Positions 27,055 to 35,508 of a stretch of 64,000 bases of DNA are shown in pieces. The notes under the pieces were generated by a model. That model saw only the letters and a list, made by a program, of their open reading frames with translations, was not told the DNA's origin and searched no databases. The stretch comes from Halobacillus andaensis (GTDB lineage Bacteria; Bacillota; Bacilli; Bacillales; Halobacillaceae). The first letter of the stretch is position 1. Each line of letters starts with the position of its first letter. Location: positions 372,001 to 436,000 of the forward strand of contig NZ_BMEL01000001.1 of the NCBI RefSeq assembly GCF_014636475.1. Reading direction: 5' to 3'. A program made the position numbers and the translations under genes.

Positions 27055-27803
27055 AATTGCTCACTCACTTTTTGAAATTTTTTCCGGTACTCCACAGCTT
27101 CGTGAGGCACATCTGTGAAAATGCCGTCACAGCCAAGGTTGAAGCATTTTTCCATATAAGAAGGTCGATTAATGGTGTAAACTCTCAAGGACATATCGTT
27201 TCTTCGGCAGTTTTTAAGTAACTTTTTATCAAGTAAGCGATACTTAACATGTAAGGATGTGGATCCGTTTTCTTTAGCAAATTTCGCTAAGTTCTGACGT
27301 TTTGTCGAAGTTAGAAAAGCTGTTTGAACATTTGGATTTATCTCATGCATTCTTGTAATACTATTTAAGTTAAAACTGGAAATAACAGTTCGATTTAGCA
27401 TGCGGTGTTTCGCTAATGCTTCGTATACGATGTTTTCAATTTCCTTATATTCGATCACGTTTGTTTTCAGTTCTACATTTAATACCATAGGTTTGAATTT
27501 GAACCAGCATAGAAATTCTTCCAATGTTACAATAGAACAATCAGAAAATTTTGTAGAAAACCAGCTTCCTGCATCCAGTTTTTTTATATAATCTAATGTG
27601 TACTCTTGAACAAAGCCAGTTCCGTTTGTAGTTCTGCGTACATTTTCGTCGTGAATAAGAACTGGAATTCGGTCTTTAGTCAGCTGGACGTCTATTTCTA
27701 TGCCGTCAGCTCCGGATTCACTAGCGAGTTGATAGGCAGGCATTGTATTTTCAGGAGCAAGCTTACTCGCTCCTCGATGAGCGTAAATTAGAGTTTTTTT
27801 CAC
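27051..27803 (-). CDS. Glycerophosphodiester phosphodiesterase
   Basis: 250 aa from GTG 27803, chosen because TTGAGGTGA lies directly upstream; a GTG at 27812 overlaps that site. GDPD motifs: YAHRGASKLAPENTMPAY with catalytic H9/R10, GIEIDVQLTKD (metal-binding E and D), LIHDENVRRTTNG and FTDVP. It hydrolyses deacylated phospholipids to glycerol-3-phosphate and alcohol. No signal peptide, so cytoplasmic. Forms a two-gene operon with the glycosyltransferase, hinting at glycolipid metabolism (inference). Confidence 0.9.
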   Translation of the reverse strand: MKKTLIYAHRGASKLAPENTMPAYQLASESGADGIEIDVQLTKDRIPVLIHDENVRRTTNGTGFVQEYTLDYIKKLDAGSWFSTKFSDCSIVTLEEFLCWFKFKPMVLNVELKTNVIEYKEIENIVYEALAKHRMLNRTVISSFNLNSITRMHEINPNVQTAFLTSTKRQNLAKFAKENGSTSLHVKYRLLDKKLLKNCRRNDMSLRVYTINRPSYMEKCFNLGCDGIFTDVPHEAVEYRKKFQKVSEQL

Positions 27804-27882
27804 ACTTTTCACCTCAATTAAAGGTTTAATTCGTTTTGATTGTGGGTGATGAAATAGGAAAAGTCAAAGGGAGTGGTTCTTT

Positions 27883-29499
27883 ATGAGTAAATGGCAAACG
27901 AAAGAACAGCTGATCGATTTATTATGTTCATTAGTGGAATACCCTAGTATCACAGGTTCTAATGCTGAGATCGCAATCTTTGAATATTTATATTATATTT
28001 TAAGCGATCAGGAATATTATCAAAAACATCCAGAGTACTTAAAGTTACATCCCTTAGAGGATGGACGCCAATTTGTCTCAGCTCTTGTAAAACAAGATGA
28101 AGCTAGCGAAACGATTGTTTTAATTTCCCATGCAGACGTAGTGTCGGTCCAGGACTATGGATCATGGGGAAACTTAGCCTTTTACCCTAAAGAGCTTACC
28201 CAGGAGTTCCAAAAAAACGTAGATGCATTACCTTCACAGGCAGCTCGGGATTTACAAACGGGTCAGTGGATATTCGGCCGCGGTACGATGGATATGAAGG
28301 CTGGCTTAACCGTTCAATTATCATTGTTGGAAAAAGCCATGAATGGAGAATTTAAAGGAAACTTACTGCTTATAGCTGTTCCGGATGAAGAAGTGAATTC
28401 TGAAGGAATGCTTGCCGCTCTCCCGGTATTGGATGAATTAAAAGATAAATTTAACCTTACTTATAAAGCAGCCCTTAACGGGGAACCGATGTTTAGTAAG
28501 TATCCGGGGGATCCAGCTTACTACCTTTACACGGGATCAATTGGCAAAGCGCTCCCCGGGTTTCTTTGTTACGGGAAAGAAACGCATGCAGGGGAACCGT
28601 TTGGCGGATTAAATGCCAACTTAATGATCAGTTACTTAGCAAAGGAATTAGAACTGAATGAAGCTTTTATTGAAGAAGTAGATGGAGAAAAGACCCCCCC
28701 TCCGATCAGTCTAATGCAACGAGACTTAAAAGAAGAATATTCAGTTCAAAGTCCCCAAGCTGCTGTAACGATGTATAATGTTCTATACATGAAACAATCC
28801 ATAGAAGATATTAATAAAAAGTTAATTCAAGCCGCCGAGAGAGCAAAGAAGAATGTTATCGATCATTACTATAAGCAAGCTTCTTTTTATTTAGACGAAA
28901 ATCAAAAGTCTACCTTTAAACCGAATATTACCGTTTTAACGTACGAACAGCTTTATAAGGCGGCTGTGGACCGTTACGGTAAGGAAGAAGTGAAGAGAAG
29001 ACAAAACTTATTAATGAAACAAAGGGATCAAGGAGATCGGGATTTTTCTACGTTATTAGTTCAAGATCTTGCAGCTTTATGCAAAGATATAACGCCAATG
29101 ATGGTGCTTTTTTACAGTCCGCCGTTTTATCCGGCAGTATCATCTAATGACGATCCTTTTATTAAAGAGACTTCACAGTATGCAATGGATTATGCTCGTC
29201 AGTCATTTGGCATGGAGTTGCAAACGCAAGAGTACTTTACTGGTTTATCTGATTTAAGTTTCGTTGGTCCAGTATCTACCCAATCTTCCATACAACAGTT
29301 AGTCGACCAAATGCCGATCCAAGGAAAGGGATTTAATTTACCATCGAATTTAATGGAGTCCATTACAATGCCTATTATTAACATAGGTCCTTTAGGAAAA
29401 GATCCTCATCAGTGGACAGAACGTTTAGAGTTAACTTATAGTTTTGAAAAACTTCCTGTCATTTTAACAAATACTATTCATCATATGTTCCGCTCATAA
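27883..29499 (+). CDS. RocB-family M20 peptidase (YqjN-like)
   Basis: 538 aa, longer than ordinary M20 enzymes and matching the RocB/YqjN group. Visible: SHADVVSV, GRGTMDMKAGL, the acidic VPDEEVNSEG and LNGEPMFSKYPG. RocB is linked to arginine catabolism, but no roc genes are here, and position upstream of the yqjP and yqjQ homologues points to YqjN. Reaction unproven. AAAGGGAGTGG precedes ATG 27883. Divergent from the GDPD gene; 79 bases separate them. Confidence 0.85.
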   Translation: MSKWQTKEQLIDLLCSLVEYPSITGSNAEIAIFEYLYYILSDQEYYQKHPEYLKLHPLEDGRQFVSALVKQDEASETIVLISHADVVSVQDYGSWGNLAFYPKELTQEFQKNVDALPSQAARDLQTGQWIFGRGTMDMKAGLTVQLSLLEKAMNGEFKGNLLLIAVPDEEVNSEGMLAALPVLDELKDKFNLTYKAALNGEPMFSKYPGDPAYYLYTGSIGKALPGFLCYGKETHAGEPFGGLNANLMISYLAKELELNEAFIEEVDGEKTPPPISLMQRDLKEEYSVQSPQAAVTMYNVLYMKQSIEDINKKLIQAAERAKKNVIDHYYKQASFYLDENQKSTFKPNITVLTYEQLYKAAVDRYGKEEVKRRQNLLMKQRDQGDRDFSTLLVQDLAALCKDITPMMVLFYSPPFYPAVSSNDDPFIKETSQYAMDYARQSFGMELQTQEYFTGLSDLSFVGPVSTQSSIQQLVDQMPIQGKGFNLPSNLMESITMPIINIGPLGKDPHQWTERLELTYSFEKLPVILTNTIHHMFRS

Positions 29500-29522
29500 A
29501 ACCGCCTCCTGGGCGGTTTTTC
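29499..29522 (+). terminator. Terminator after the RocB-like gene
   Basis: ACCGCC-tcctg-GGCGGT followed by TTTTT. Confidence 0.9.
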
Positions 29523-29608
29523 TATCTGTCGTATAAACAAATAGGATAATAGGAAAAATCATGCTAGAATGAATAATGAATGACCATTCACTTTTTGGAG
29601 GTTATAGA

Positions 29609-30574
29609 ATGAGAACGATTAAGGATACCATTCATCAAATTACCATGCCCACTCCTTATGCTGTAGGAGATGTACATGCCTATTTGTTAGAAGGCGACAT
29701 GTTAACGTTAATTGATGCGGGAGTGAAAACTGAAGAAGCGTGGCAGGCGATGAAGGGGGAGCTAAAAAAACTTGATGTAACACCTAATGATATTGAACAA
29801 ATTGTATTAACACACCATCATCCTGATCATATGGGGCTTGTAGAGAATTTTCCTCATCTAAAATCAGTGGCCGGTCATCCTTTAGTGCGTCCATGGTATG
29901 AACAAGATGAAGCGTTTTTTATTAGATACGAAGACTTTTTTCAGCAAATGTACACGGAATCAGGTGTACCCGAAGAATTTTTCTATTTACTTAAGAATTT
30001 GCGAAAACCATTAAAATGGACATCTTCCGGTAAGCTTAAAGAAGAGTTGGTAGAAGGAGATGTACTCACTGGCCATCCTGAATGGAAGGTGATTGAAACA
30101 CCCGGCCATGCGCAAAGTCATATCTCCCTTTATAGAGAGAGTGATCAATCTCTAATTGGTGGAGATCATTTGTTGGCTCACATATCATCGAACCCGCTTT
30201 TGGAACCTCCGAAGGCTGCAAGTAAACCTCGGCCGCGTCCCTTACTTCAGTACAGAGACTCAATGAAAAAGCTTTTACATTATCATGTAGATACAGTTTA
30301 TCCTGGTCATGGAGAAGTATTTCTTGAGATGGATGCTTTAATTACACAAAGGCTAAAGAGTCAGGAAGTCAGAGCAGCTAAAGTATTAAGCATGCTGCAA
30401 GGGGGAGAGATGACCGCTTATCAAGTTTGTGAAAAGTTATTTCCTAGACACCTACAATCTCAATTCGGCTTAACGATGTCTGAAACGATTGGCCAATTGG
30501 ATTATTTAGAAGATACCAATCAAATTCGTTTTCATTTCATAGGTGAACAAAAATTTTATTATGTAAACAGGTGA
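29609..30574 (+). CDS. yqjP: MBL-fold metallohydrolase (YqjP-like)
   Basis: 321 aa. The binuclear metal motif THHHPDH gives H69, H71, D73 and H74; later ligands are in PGHAQSH, GGDHLL and YPGHGE. A C-terminal winged-helix-like segment follows, as in LACTB2-type proteins. Substrate unknown. ATG 29609 is preceded by TTGGAGGT at ideal spacing; an in-frame ATG at 29576 has no ribosome site. An SDR gene follows after four bases. Confidence 0.88.
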   Translation: MRTIKDTIHQITMPTPYAVGDVHAYLLEGDMLTLIDAGVKTEEAWQAMKGELKKLDVTPNDIEQIVLTHHHPDHMGLVENFPHLKSVAGHPLVRPWYEQDEAFFIRYEDFFQQMYTESGVPEEFFYLLKNLRKPLKWTSSGKLKEELVEGDVLTGHPEWKVIETPGHAQSHISLYRESDQSLIGGDHLLAHISSNPLLEPPKAASKPRPRPLLQYRDSMKKLLHYHVDTVYPGHGEVFLEMDALITQRLKSQEVRAAKVLSMLQGGEMTAYQVCEKLFPRHLQSQFGLTMSETIGQLDYLEDTNQIRFHFIGEQKFYYVNR

Positions 30575-30578
30575 TCAT

Positions 30579-31373
30579 ATGAAGAAAATTTTAAAAGGAA
30601 AAAAGATATTAATTACTGGTGCTTCAAATGGAATTGGAATGTATTTAGCAATTCATGTCGCTGGCCAAGGCGGCGAACCAATCCTTGTATCTCGTTCTAT
30701 AAACAAGCTGCGTGTTATTAAAGATATGATTGAAAGAAAATATGATGTTCCTGTCCATTGTTACGAAGCAGATTTATCTGACGATAAGATGTGGAAAGAC
30801 GTTTTACAAACCATTTATACAGAACGAGGCTCTCTAGATGCTCTCATTAACAATGCCGGAATAGGGAAATTTGATGCCGTAAACGAATCAAATTGGAATG
30901 ATATTAATCAAATGATAAGTGTAAACATTAGAGCTGCGTTCCGCTCCACCTATGAGACATTACCTTACTTAATTGAACAAAGAAGGGGGCATATTATTAA
31001 TATAGGGTCCCAATCAGGCAAGATGGCTACTCCAAAATCGGCTGTTTATTCAGCCACTAAACATGCCATTATAGGATTCTCTAATGCGCTTAGAATGGAA
31101 GCTGAGCCATACGGAGTTTATGTAACCACAGTAAACCTTGGACCTGTAAAAACTAATTTCTTTCAATATGCTGATCCAACAGGTAAGTATGAAAAGGCCG
31201 TGCAAAAAATCATGCTTCACCCTAACCGAGTAGCACGTGCAATTGTACAAACGCTGTTCATACCAAAACGTGAAATTAATAGACCTGTTTGGATGGACCT
31301 TGGAAGTAAATGTTATCAGCTTTATCCATCTTTATTCGAAACCTTGTTAAGATCTCAATTTAACAAAAAATAG
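30579..31373 (+). CDS. yqjQ: Short-chain dehydrogenase/reductase (YqjQ-like)
   Basis: 264 aa classical SDR. Cofactor motif TGASNGIG (13-20), NNAG and the active-site pair Y157/K161 (YSATK) are intact. A C-terminal segment (WMDLGSKCYQLYPSLFETLL, cited within limits) is typical of membrane-associated reductases of the YqjQ/DltE type. Substrate unknown. It follows yqjP closely, the same pair as in B. subtilis. Confidence 0.87.
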   Translation: MKKILKGKKILITGASNGIGMYLAIHVAGQGGEPILVSRSINKLRVIKDMIERKYDVPVHCYEADLSDDKMWKDVLQTIYTERGSLDALINNAGIGKFDAVNESNWNDINQMISVNIRAAFRSTYETLPYLIEQRRGHIINIGSQSGKMATPKSAVYSATKHAIIGFSNALRMEAEPYGVYVTTVNLGPVKTNFFQYADPTGKYEKAVQKIMLHPNRVARAIVQTLFIPKREINRPVWMDLGSKCYQLYPSLFETLLRSQFNKK

Positions 31374-31444
31374 GGACAAACTCAGCATGAGGATTGATTT
31401 GCCTATTTACCTTATTTATGATGGAAACATGAAGAGGTGATAAG

Positions 31445-31780
31445 ATGAAGCTAACGATCACAGAAGCAGCATGGGAACAATTAAATTTGTTAATGGATGA
31501 ATGTCACACTACACTTAGGCTTTATTACGATACTGAAGGATTAGGATGTGGAGTTAATGGACAACCTACGATCCGCTTAGTCGATACAAATAAGAGAGAA
31601 GCCGATCAAGAAGTGGAGAATGAACATCTCCCTGTTATTATTGACCATCAACAAGCCATTTTTTTTAGAAAAGAAATGAAGCTTGATCTTGTAAAAGGGA
31701 CATTTCGCTTATCAAGTCCTGAAGGGATATTAAATCCGATTATTCCAACAGGAACTGTGAAAAACGAGGTGGCACTATGA
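31445..31780 (+). CDS. yqkB: HesB-like protein YqkB
   Basis: 111 aa. Resembles the iron-sulfur biosynthesis (HesB/A-type carrier) fold, with KLTITEAAWEQL and GLGCGVNGQP, but lacks the three conserved cysteines of true A-type carriers; only one Cys (GCG) is near the expected site. Role unproven. GAAGAGGTGATAAG precedes ATG 31445. It overlaps yqkC by four bases (ATGA). Confidence 0.82.
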   Translation: MKLTITEAAWEQLNLLMDECHTTLRLYYDTEGLGCGVNGQPTIRLVDTNKREADQEVENEHLPVIIDHQQAIFFRKEMKLDLVKGTFRLSSPEGILNPIIPTGTVKNEVAL

Positions 31781-31995
31781 AAAATAAAAATAAAGGATCA
31801 TTGTCCGAACAATTAAATGGAGACTTGCTTAAGCAGCTGCAAGATAAAAAATCAACGTTAAAACAACAAGAAAAAGAAAGAGAAGAGAAAGAGCGGCAAA
31901 AAAAGGTGAAGGAAAGAGAAGAACGAGAGGCGAATAAAAGCTTCGAAGAGTTATTAAATGAAAGTGAATTGGACTGGAAAAAATTCAAAAGATAG
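31777..31995 (+). CDS. yqkC: Small charged protein YqkC (DUF3886)
   Basis: 72 aa, extremely rich in Lys/Glu/Arg with a predicted long helix (residues 20-55), ending FEELLNESELDWKKFKR, the conserved C-terminus of YqkC/DUF3886. Overlap with yqkB, and an upstream GAGGTGG, support translation. Function unknown. Confidence 0.82.
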   Translation: MKNKNKGSLSEQLNGDLLKQLQDKKSTLKQQEKEREEKERQKKVKEREEREANKSFEELLNESELDWKKFKR

Positions 31996-32035
31996 GCTTT
32001 GTTTTCAGTGTAAATATTTTTCAGTAAATAAAGAA

Positions 32036-32152
32036 GAGTTCCGTTGGGTGGTGAAACGAGTCGCTTTCGGTGGGCGTATGATGAGCCTGCTATGGCTTTT
32101 TTTGAGCCCCTTTCTCGACACAAAAATATTGGAACGTCCTGCCGTGATCTGG
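32036..32152. repeat. Possible degenerate intergenic repeat
   Basis: The stretch GAGTTCCGTTGGGTGG, GTCGCTTTCGGTGGGCG and ATGATGAGCCTGCT looks like a decayed copy of the short GC-richer repeats (CGCTTTCCGTGGGCG ... TGAGCCTCCT) that I recall scattered between genes in halophilic Bacilli. Base composition differs from the surrounding AT-rich spacer. It holds no credible gene. Only one copy is in this window, so repetitiveness is not shown here. Confidence 0.35.
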
Positions 32153-32192
32153 AAATAACAATACCAACGTTTTAAACAGTTAAACGATAAAA

Positions 32193-32218
32193 AAAACGCC
32201 CAGCTGAGTGGGCGTTTT
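32193..32218. terminator. Bidirectional terminator
   Basis: AAAACGCCCA (32193-32202) pairs with TGGGCGTTTT (32209-32218); A-run and T-run on either side serve both directions. It sits just after the aldo-keto reductase stop. Confidence 0.92.
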
Positions 32219-32220
32219 TA

Positions 32221-33138
32221 TTACCGGTGTTTTTGATAGGTTAATGATTTAGTTAACGTTTGAATTTCTCCAAATATTTGTTCTGTTAGCGGGGCAGCCT
32301 CCAGGTAGCTAAGATTTTCTTCCAACTGATCTAATGAACTCGCCCCAAACACTGCAGTGGCTACAGTAGTGTGATGAAGAATATATTGTAAGGCTAAGGC
32401 TTCCAGGGTTCTCTCATCGCTTTCATAATCTTTCCATTTATCGATGGTTGCAAGCAGTTCTTCATAGCTATAGTCTAAGAATCCATCTTTTCCTTTTTGG
32501 TTCACTTTCTCCTGTCCTTTAGAGGATAACATTCCTTTCGCCAAGGGTCCTCGAGCTAATACGCTAATATTGTTTTCTTCAAGAAATCCCAATAGTTCTT
32601 CAGGGCGACGGTCAAAAGCACTATATTGCATCATCACTGTTGCTATGTTTGACTTTTTAACAAATTCCCTTATGACATTCGGGCGAATGGAGGAAATGCC
32701 GTATTCCCTAATTAATCCTTCCGATTTTAATTCTTCAAAAGCTTCAATTGTTTCATCAATAGGATCATCAATCGTGCCTCCGTGAAGTTGATAGAGGTCA
32801 ATATAATCAATACCTAAGCGCTGTAGACTGTCTTTTACAGTGCTTTTTATATGAGACTTAGATGGGTCCCATGTCCATCCTTCTTGTCCCGGGGTGAATT
32901 TATTACCAGCTTTTGTGCCGATGAGAATATCTTCGCGTCGCCCTTTGATGGCCTCTCCGACAATTCGCTCGTTCTCCCCAAAATCATAAAGATCGGCTGT
33001 ATCTAAATAATTAATTCCTGCATTTAATGCTCGGTCAATAATTTCTTTGGCCTTATTAGGATCCTTGCCGAGTGACATACACCCAAGACTCAATTCTGAA
33101 ATATATAAATCCGTATGACCAATTTGTCTTTTATTCAT
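32221..33138 (-). CDS. yqkF: Aldo/keto reductase (YqkF-like)
   Basis: 305 aa TIM-barrel oxidoreductase. The catalytic tetrad D46, Y51, K76 and H119 is complete (LDTADLYDFGENE, IGTKAG, YQLHGG). NADPH-binding residues lie near the C-terminus (AVFGASSLDQLEENL). Physiological substrate unknown. GGAAGATTAG lies before ATG 33138. Position between yqkC and nudF matches B. subtilis. Confidence 0.9.
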   Translation of the reverse strand: MNKRQIGHTDLYISELSLGCMSLGKDPNKAKEIIDRALNAGINYLDTADLYDFGENERIVGEAIKGRREDILIGTKAGNKFTPGQEGWTWDPSKSHIKSTVKDSLQRLGIDYIDLYQLHGGTIDDPIDETIEAFEELKSEGLIREYGISSIRPNVIREFVKKSNIATVMMQYSAFDRRPEELLGFLEENNISVLARGPLAKGMLSSKGQEKVNQKGKDGFLDYSYEELLATIDKWKDYESDERTLEALALQYILHHTTVATAVFGASSLDQLEENLSYLEAAPLTEQIFGEIQTLTKSLTYQKHR

Positions 33139-33222
33139 CTAATCTTCCTTTCGTTATATAATCATCATTCTATTATTTACTCTCTCTATGATAAACTATC
33201 GATAGATGAAAAGAGAGGATGA

Positions 33223-33774
33223 ATGTTTGTGCGTAAATTTGAAGAAGTAACTACAGAATCGAAAGAAATATTTAAAGGGAAGATTGTTCACTTAAAAGTA
33301 GACACAGTTACTTTACCCGATGGGAATACATCTAAACGAGAGATCATTAAACATCCTGGAGCTGTAGCAGTTATTGCTCAAAAAGAAGACGGAAAAATTA
33401 TATTTGTAGAACAATATCGTAAAGCGCTGGAAAAGAGCGTGGTGGAGATTCCCGCAGGAAAGCTGGAAGAAGGGGAAGATCCGCTCGTAACGGCAAAACG
33501 AGAATTAGAAGAAGAAACGGGCTATACGACAGATAACCTACAGTTAATTAATAGCTTCTACACCTCACCCGGATTTGCTGATGAACTTGTTAATGTGTAT
33601 TTCACAGATCAATTAACGAAATTAGAGCATAATGTGGCAGGGGATGAAGATGAATTTGTCGAGTTAATGGAGCTCACATTAGAAGAAGCCGAACAGCTTG
33701 AAAAAGAACAACGAATACATGATGCTAAAACATCTTATGCTTTACTCTATTTAAAAATAAGAGGGTTGAAATAA
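33223..33774 (+). CDS. nudF: ADP-ribose pyrophosphatase (Nudix)
   Basis: 183 aa. A complete Nudix box occupies residues 79-101 (G79, E85, R93-E94, E97-E98, G100), and SFYTSPGF downstream is typical of ADP-ribose hydrolases. It splits ADP-ribose to AMP and ribose-5-phosphate. GAGAGGATGA precedes ATG 33223; GTG 33229 is a possible alternative. Order yqkF-nudF-spoIIM as in B. subtilis. Confidence 0.93.
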   Translation: MFVRKFEEVTTESKEIFKGKIVHLKVDTVTLPDGNTSKREIIKHPGAVAVIAQKEDGKIIFVEQYRKALEKSVVEIPAGKLEEGEDPLVTAKRELEEETGYTTDNLQLINSFYTSPGFADELVNVYFTDQLTKLEHNVAGDEDEFVELMELTLEEAEQLEKEQRIHDAKTSYALLYLKIRGLK

Positions 33775-33897
33775 AAGCAATATATAGAAACTAAGAGACC
33801 GTAATCTTGCGTTAAGAAATCTCTCTTTCTTGGTCTACTTTTCCTTCTCCGCTCATAGAGTACTTATAGATCGATGATGAGAAAGGATGAAGAGTAG

Positions 33898-34536
33898 ATG
33901 CAGCGTGGCGTAAGAATGGTAAAAAGTGACTTTAACAACCATATAAGCATCTTCGTTTTTATATTTGTATTGTTTATTATGGGCATGGTATTTGGTGCCA
34001 TAATCGTGAACAGTATGAATTTTGTACAGAAAGAGGATCTATTCTTTTATCTAAAACAGTTCTTTGAACAAATGGTAGACCGAAGCAATCCAGATAAGAC
34101 AGCTTTATTAAAAGATAGTATTCTTTACCATGTAAAATACATGCTCTTACTGTTCCTATTAGGCATTTCGATTGTAGGTATGCCAATTATAACCGTGTTG
34201 TTATTTATTAAGGGACTAGTGGTCGGTTTTTCAGTAGGGTTTCTCGTTAATCAGATGGGATGGTATGGTTTGCTGCTTTCCTCAGCTTCTATAGCTCCTC
34301 AAAATTTAATTATTATCCCTGTTTATTTATTAGCTGGAGCCTTAGCTTTACTTTTCTCACTAACGTTGTGTAAGCAACTATTTATAAAAAGGGTTCATCA
34401 ACCTATTTTGCAAGCTTTTGCAAAATACAGCCTGTTATTTGGTGCGCTGCTGCTCATTTTAGTTACGGCTTCGTTGATAGAAGTATTTATCGCTCACCCT
34501 TTATTAGAGGTAGCTGTGAAATGGATATACAAATAA
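33898..34536 (+). CDS. spoIIM: Stage II sporulation protein M
   Basis: 212 aa with about five membrane helices, beginning after a short cytoplasmic N-terminus (residues 17-39 first helix), and the SpoIIM core VGMPIITVLLFIKGLVVGF plus SASIAPQNLIIIPVYLLAG. It is part of the SpoIIDMP engulfment machine in the mother cell. GAAAGGATGAAG precedes ATG 33898. CATAGAGT (33854-33861) could be a sigma-E -10 but its -35 is poor. Confidence 0.93.
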   Translation: MQRGVRMVKSDFNNHISIFVFIFVLFIMGMVFGAIIVNSMNFVQKEDLFFYLKQFFEQMVDRSNPDKTALLKDSILYHVKYMLLLFLLGISIVGMPIITVLLFIKGLVVGFSVGFLVNQMGWYGLLLSSASIAPQNLIIIPVYLLAGALALLFSLTLCKQLFIKRVHQPILQAFAKYSLLFGALLLILVTASLIEVFIAHPLLEVAVKWIYK

Positions 34537-34546
34537 AAGTGTTAAA

Positions 34547-34584
34547 TTATAATGATTATCATTAACACTTTATAATTATTTTAA
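34547..34584 (+). promoter_or_regulatory. Two Fur/PerR-type boxes upstream of fur
   Basis: Box A TTATAATGATTATCA (34547-34561) has a PerR-like left half and a Fur-like right half, one mismatch from either consensus. It is framed by AAGTGTTAA (34537-34545) and TTAACACTT (34562-34570), which may also act as a weak spoIIM terminator. Box B TTATAATTATTTTAA (34570-34584) is one mismatch from the PerR box TTATAATNATTATAA and abuts the fur -35. Confidence 0.7.
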
Positions 34585-34585
34585 T

Positions 34586-34614
34586 TTGACACTGTTTCCT
34601 TCTCTGCTTATAAT
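34586..34614 (+). promoter_or_regulatory. Consensus sigma-A promoter of fur
   Basis: TTGACA (34586-34591), 17-base spacer, TATAAT (34609-34614): perfect match at both hexamers. Confidence 0.9.
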
Positions 34615-34645
34615 TAAAATGGAATTACGAGGGAGGGACGACGAG

Positions 34646-35107
34646 ATGGAACATCGTTTGGAACGGATTAAAAAGCAATTACATTCCCAGAGTTATAAAC
34701 TGACACCGCAGCGAGAAGCTACTGTAAGAGTTCTTTTGGAAAATGAGGCCGACCATTTAAGTGCCGAAGATGTTTACCTCCTCGTAAAAGAGAAAGCACC
34801 TGAAATTGGCCTGGCTACAGTATATCGTACATTAGAATTATTATCAGAGCTTAAAGTTGTTGATAAAATTAACTTCGGAGATGGCGTATCTCGTTATGAT
34901 TTACGTAAAGAGGGTGCTGAACATTTTCATCACCACCTTGTTTGCACTGAATGCGGATCCGTAGAAGAAATTGAAGAAGATTTGCTAGGTGATGTTGAGA
35001 AACTAGTGGAAAATCAGTGGGGATTCCAAGTTAAGGATCACCGATTAACCTTTCATGGGGTTTGTAAAGTTTGTCAAAAAGCTGCAGTTGCGAATAGCTC
35101 CAATTAA
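34646..35107 (+). CDS. fur: Ferric uptake regulator
   Basis: 153 aa, very close to B. subtilis Fur. Winged-helix DNA-binding half (YKLTPQREATVRVL, GLATVYRTLELL), the metal-sensing cluster HFHHHLVC and the structural zinc cysteines C100/C103 and C140/C143. It represses iron acquisition when Fe(II) is sufficient. ATG 34646 follows GAGGGAGGG; longer in-frame starts (34586, 34619) fall in the promoter or ahead of the ribosome site. Confidence 0.96.
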   Translation: MEHRLERIKKQLHSQSYKLTPQREATVRVLLENEADHLSAEDVYLLVKEKAPEIGLATVYRTLELLSELKVVDKINFGDGVSRYDLRKEGAEHFHHHLVCTECGSVEEIEEDLLGDVEKLVENQWGFQVKDHRLTFHGVCKVCQKAAVANSSN

Positions 35108-35120
35108 ACATTGATGATCG

Positions 35121-35157
35121 TAAAACCGTTATGAATCTAGTATTCGTGACGGTTTTA
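35121..35157 (+). terminator. Terminator after fur
   Basis: AAAACCGT (35122-35129) pairs with ACGGTTTT (35149-35156) with an imperfect inner stem (GAAT/ATTC), then ATTA. Confidence 0.75.
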
Positions 35158-35169
35158 TTAGTTGATAGG

Positions 35170-35193
35170 TTTCTATTTACAAATGTATAGAAA
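35170..35193. repeat. Inverted repeat upstream of yqzK
   Basis: TTTCTAT (35170-35176) and ATAGAAA (35187-35193) with inner ACA/TGT; a possible operator or RNA hairpin between fur and yqzK. Confidence 0.4.
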
Positions 35194-35284
35194 TCGTTTA
35201 TGTTAATTTTAGAAACGTAATTTGTATGTATACTCGTATGATTTTTAGACATATCCTGTATAAATAAAGTTTATGGAGGAGCTT

Positions 35285-35503
35285 ATGTCTAAAAATAACA
35301 CACAATTTAAAGAGATTGTGAAGGTTTTAATTATATTTACAATATGTACAAGTGTATTTTATGTAGCTCTGCGCGTCATTCACGATCAGCACGAAAGAAG
35401 TCATCGGTACGACCCACCTGAAGGTGCAGCGGTCAAGGTAATGAATCCTATGGGGTCAGATTGGTCGAATCGCTTATCGATTTTCTTTCAATTAGGAGAG
35501 TAG
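35285..35503 (+). CDS. yqzK: Small membrane protein YqzK (DUF4227)
   Basis: 72 aa with one membrane segment (about residues 9-31: [20 protein letters not shown]), then a soluble tail containing [13 protein letters not shown]. Matches YqzK, always found between fur and xerD in Bacilli. ATG 35285 is preceded by GGAGGAG; the frame also opens at 35273 upstream of that site. Function unknown. Confidence 0.85.
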   Translation: MSKNNTQFKEIVKVLIIFTICTSVFYVALRVIHDQHERSHRYDPPEGAAVKVMNPMGSDWSNRLSIFFQLGE

Positions 35504-35508
35504 ACGGA

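Noticed and set aside
31958-32158. Plus-strand frame after yqkC
   Set aside because: Starts inside yqkC without a ribosome site and runs through the suspected degenerate repeat.
33834-33861. Sigma-E promoter for spoIIM
   Set aside because: CATAGAGT is a passable -10 but no acceptable -35 lies at 13-15 bases; not listed as a feature.
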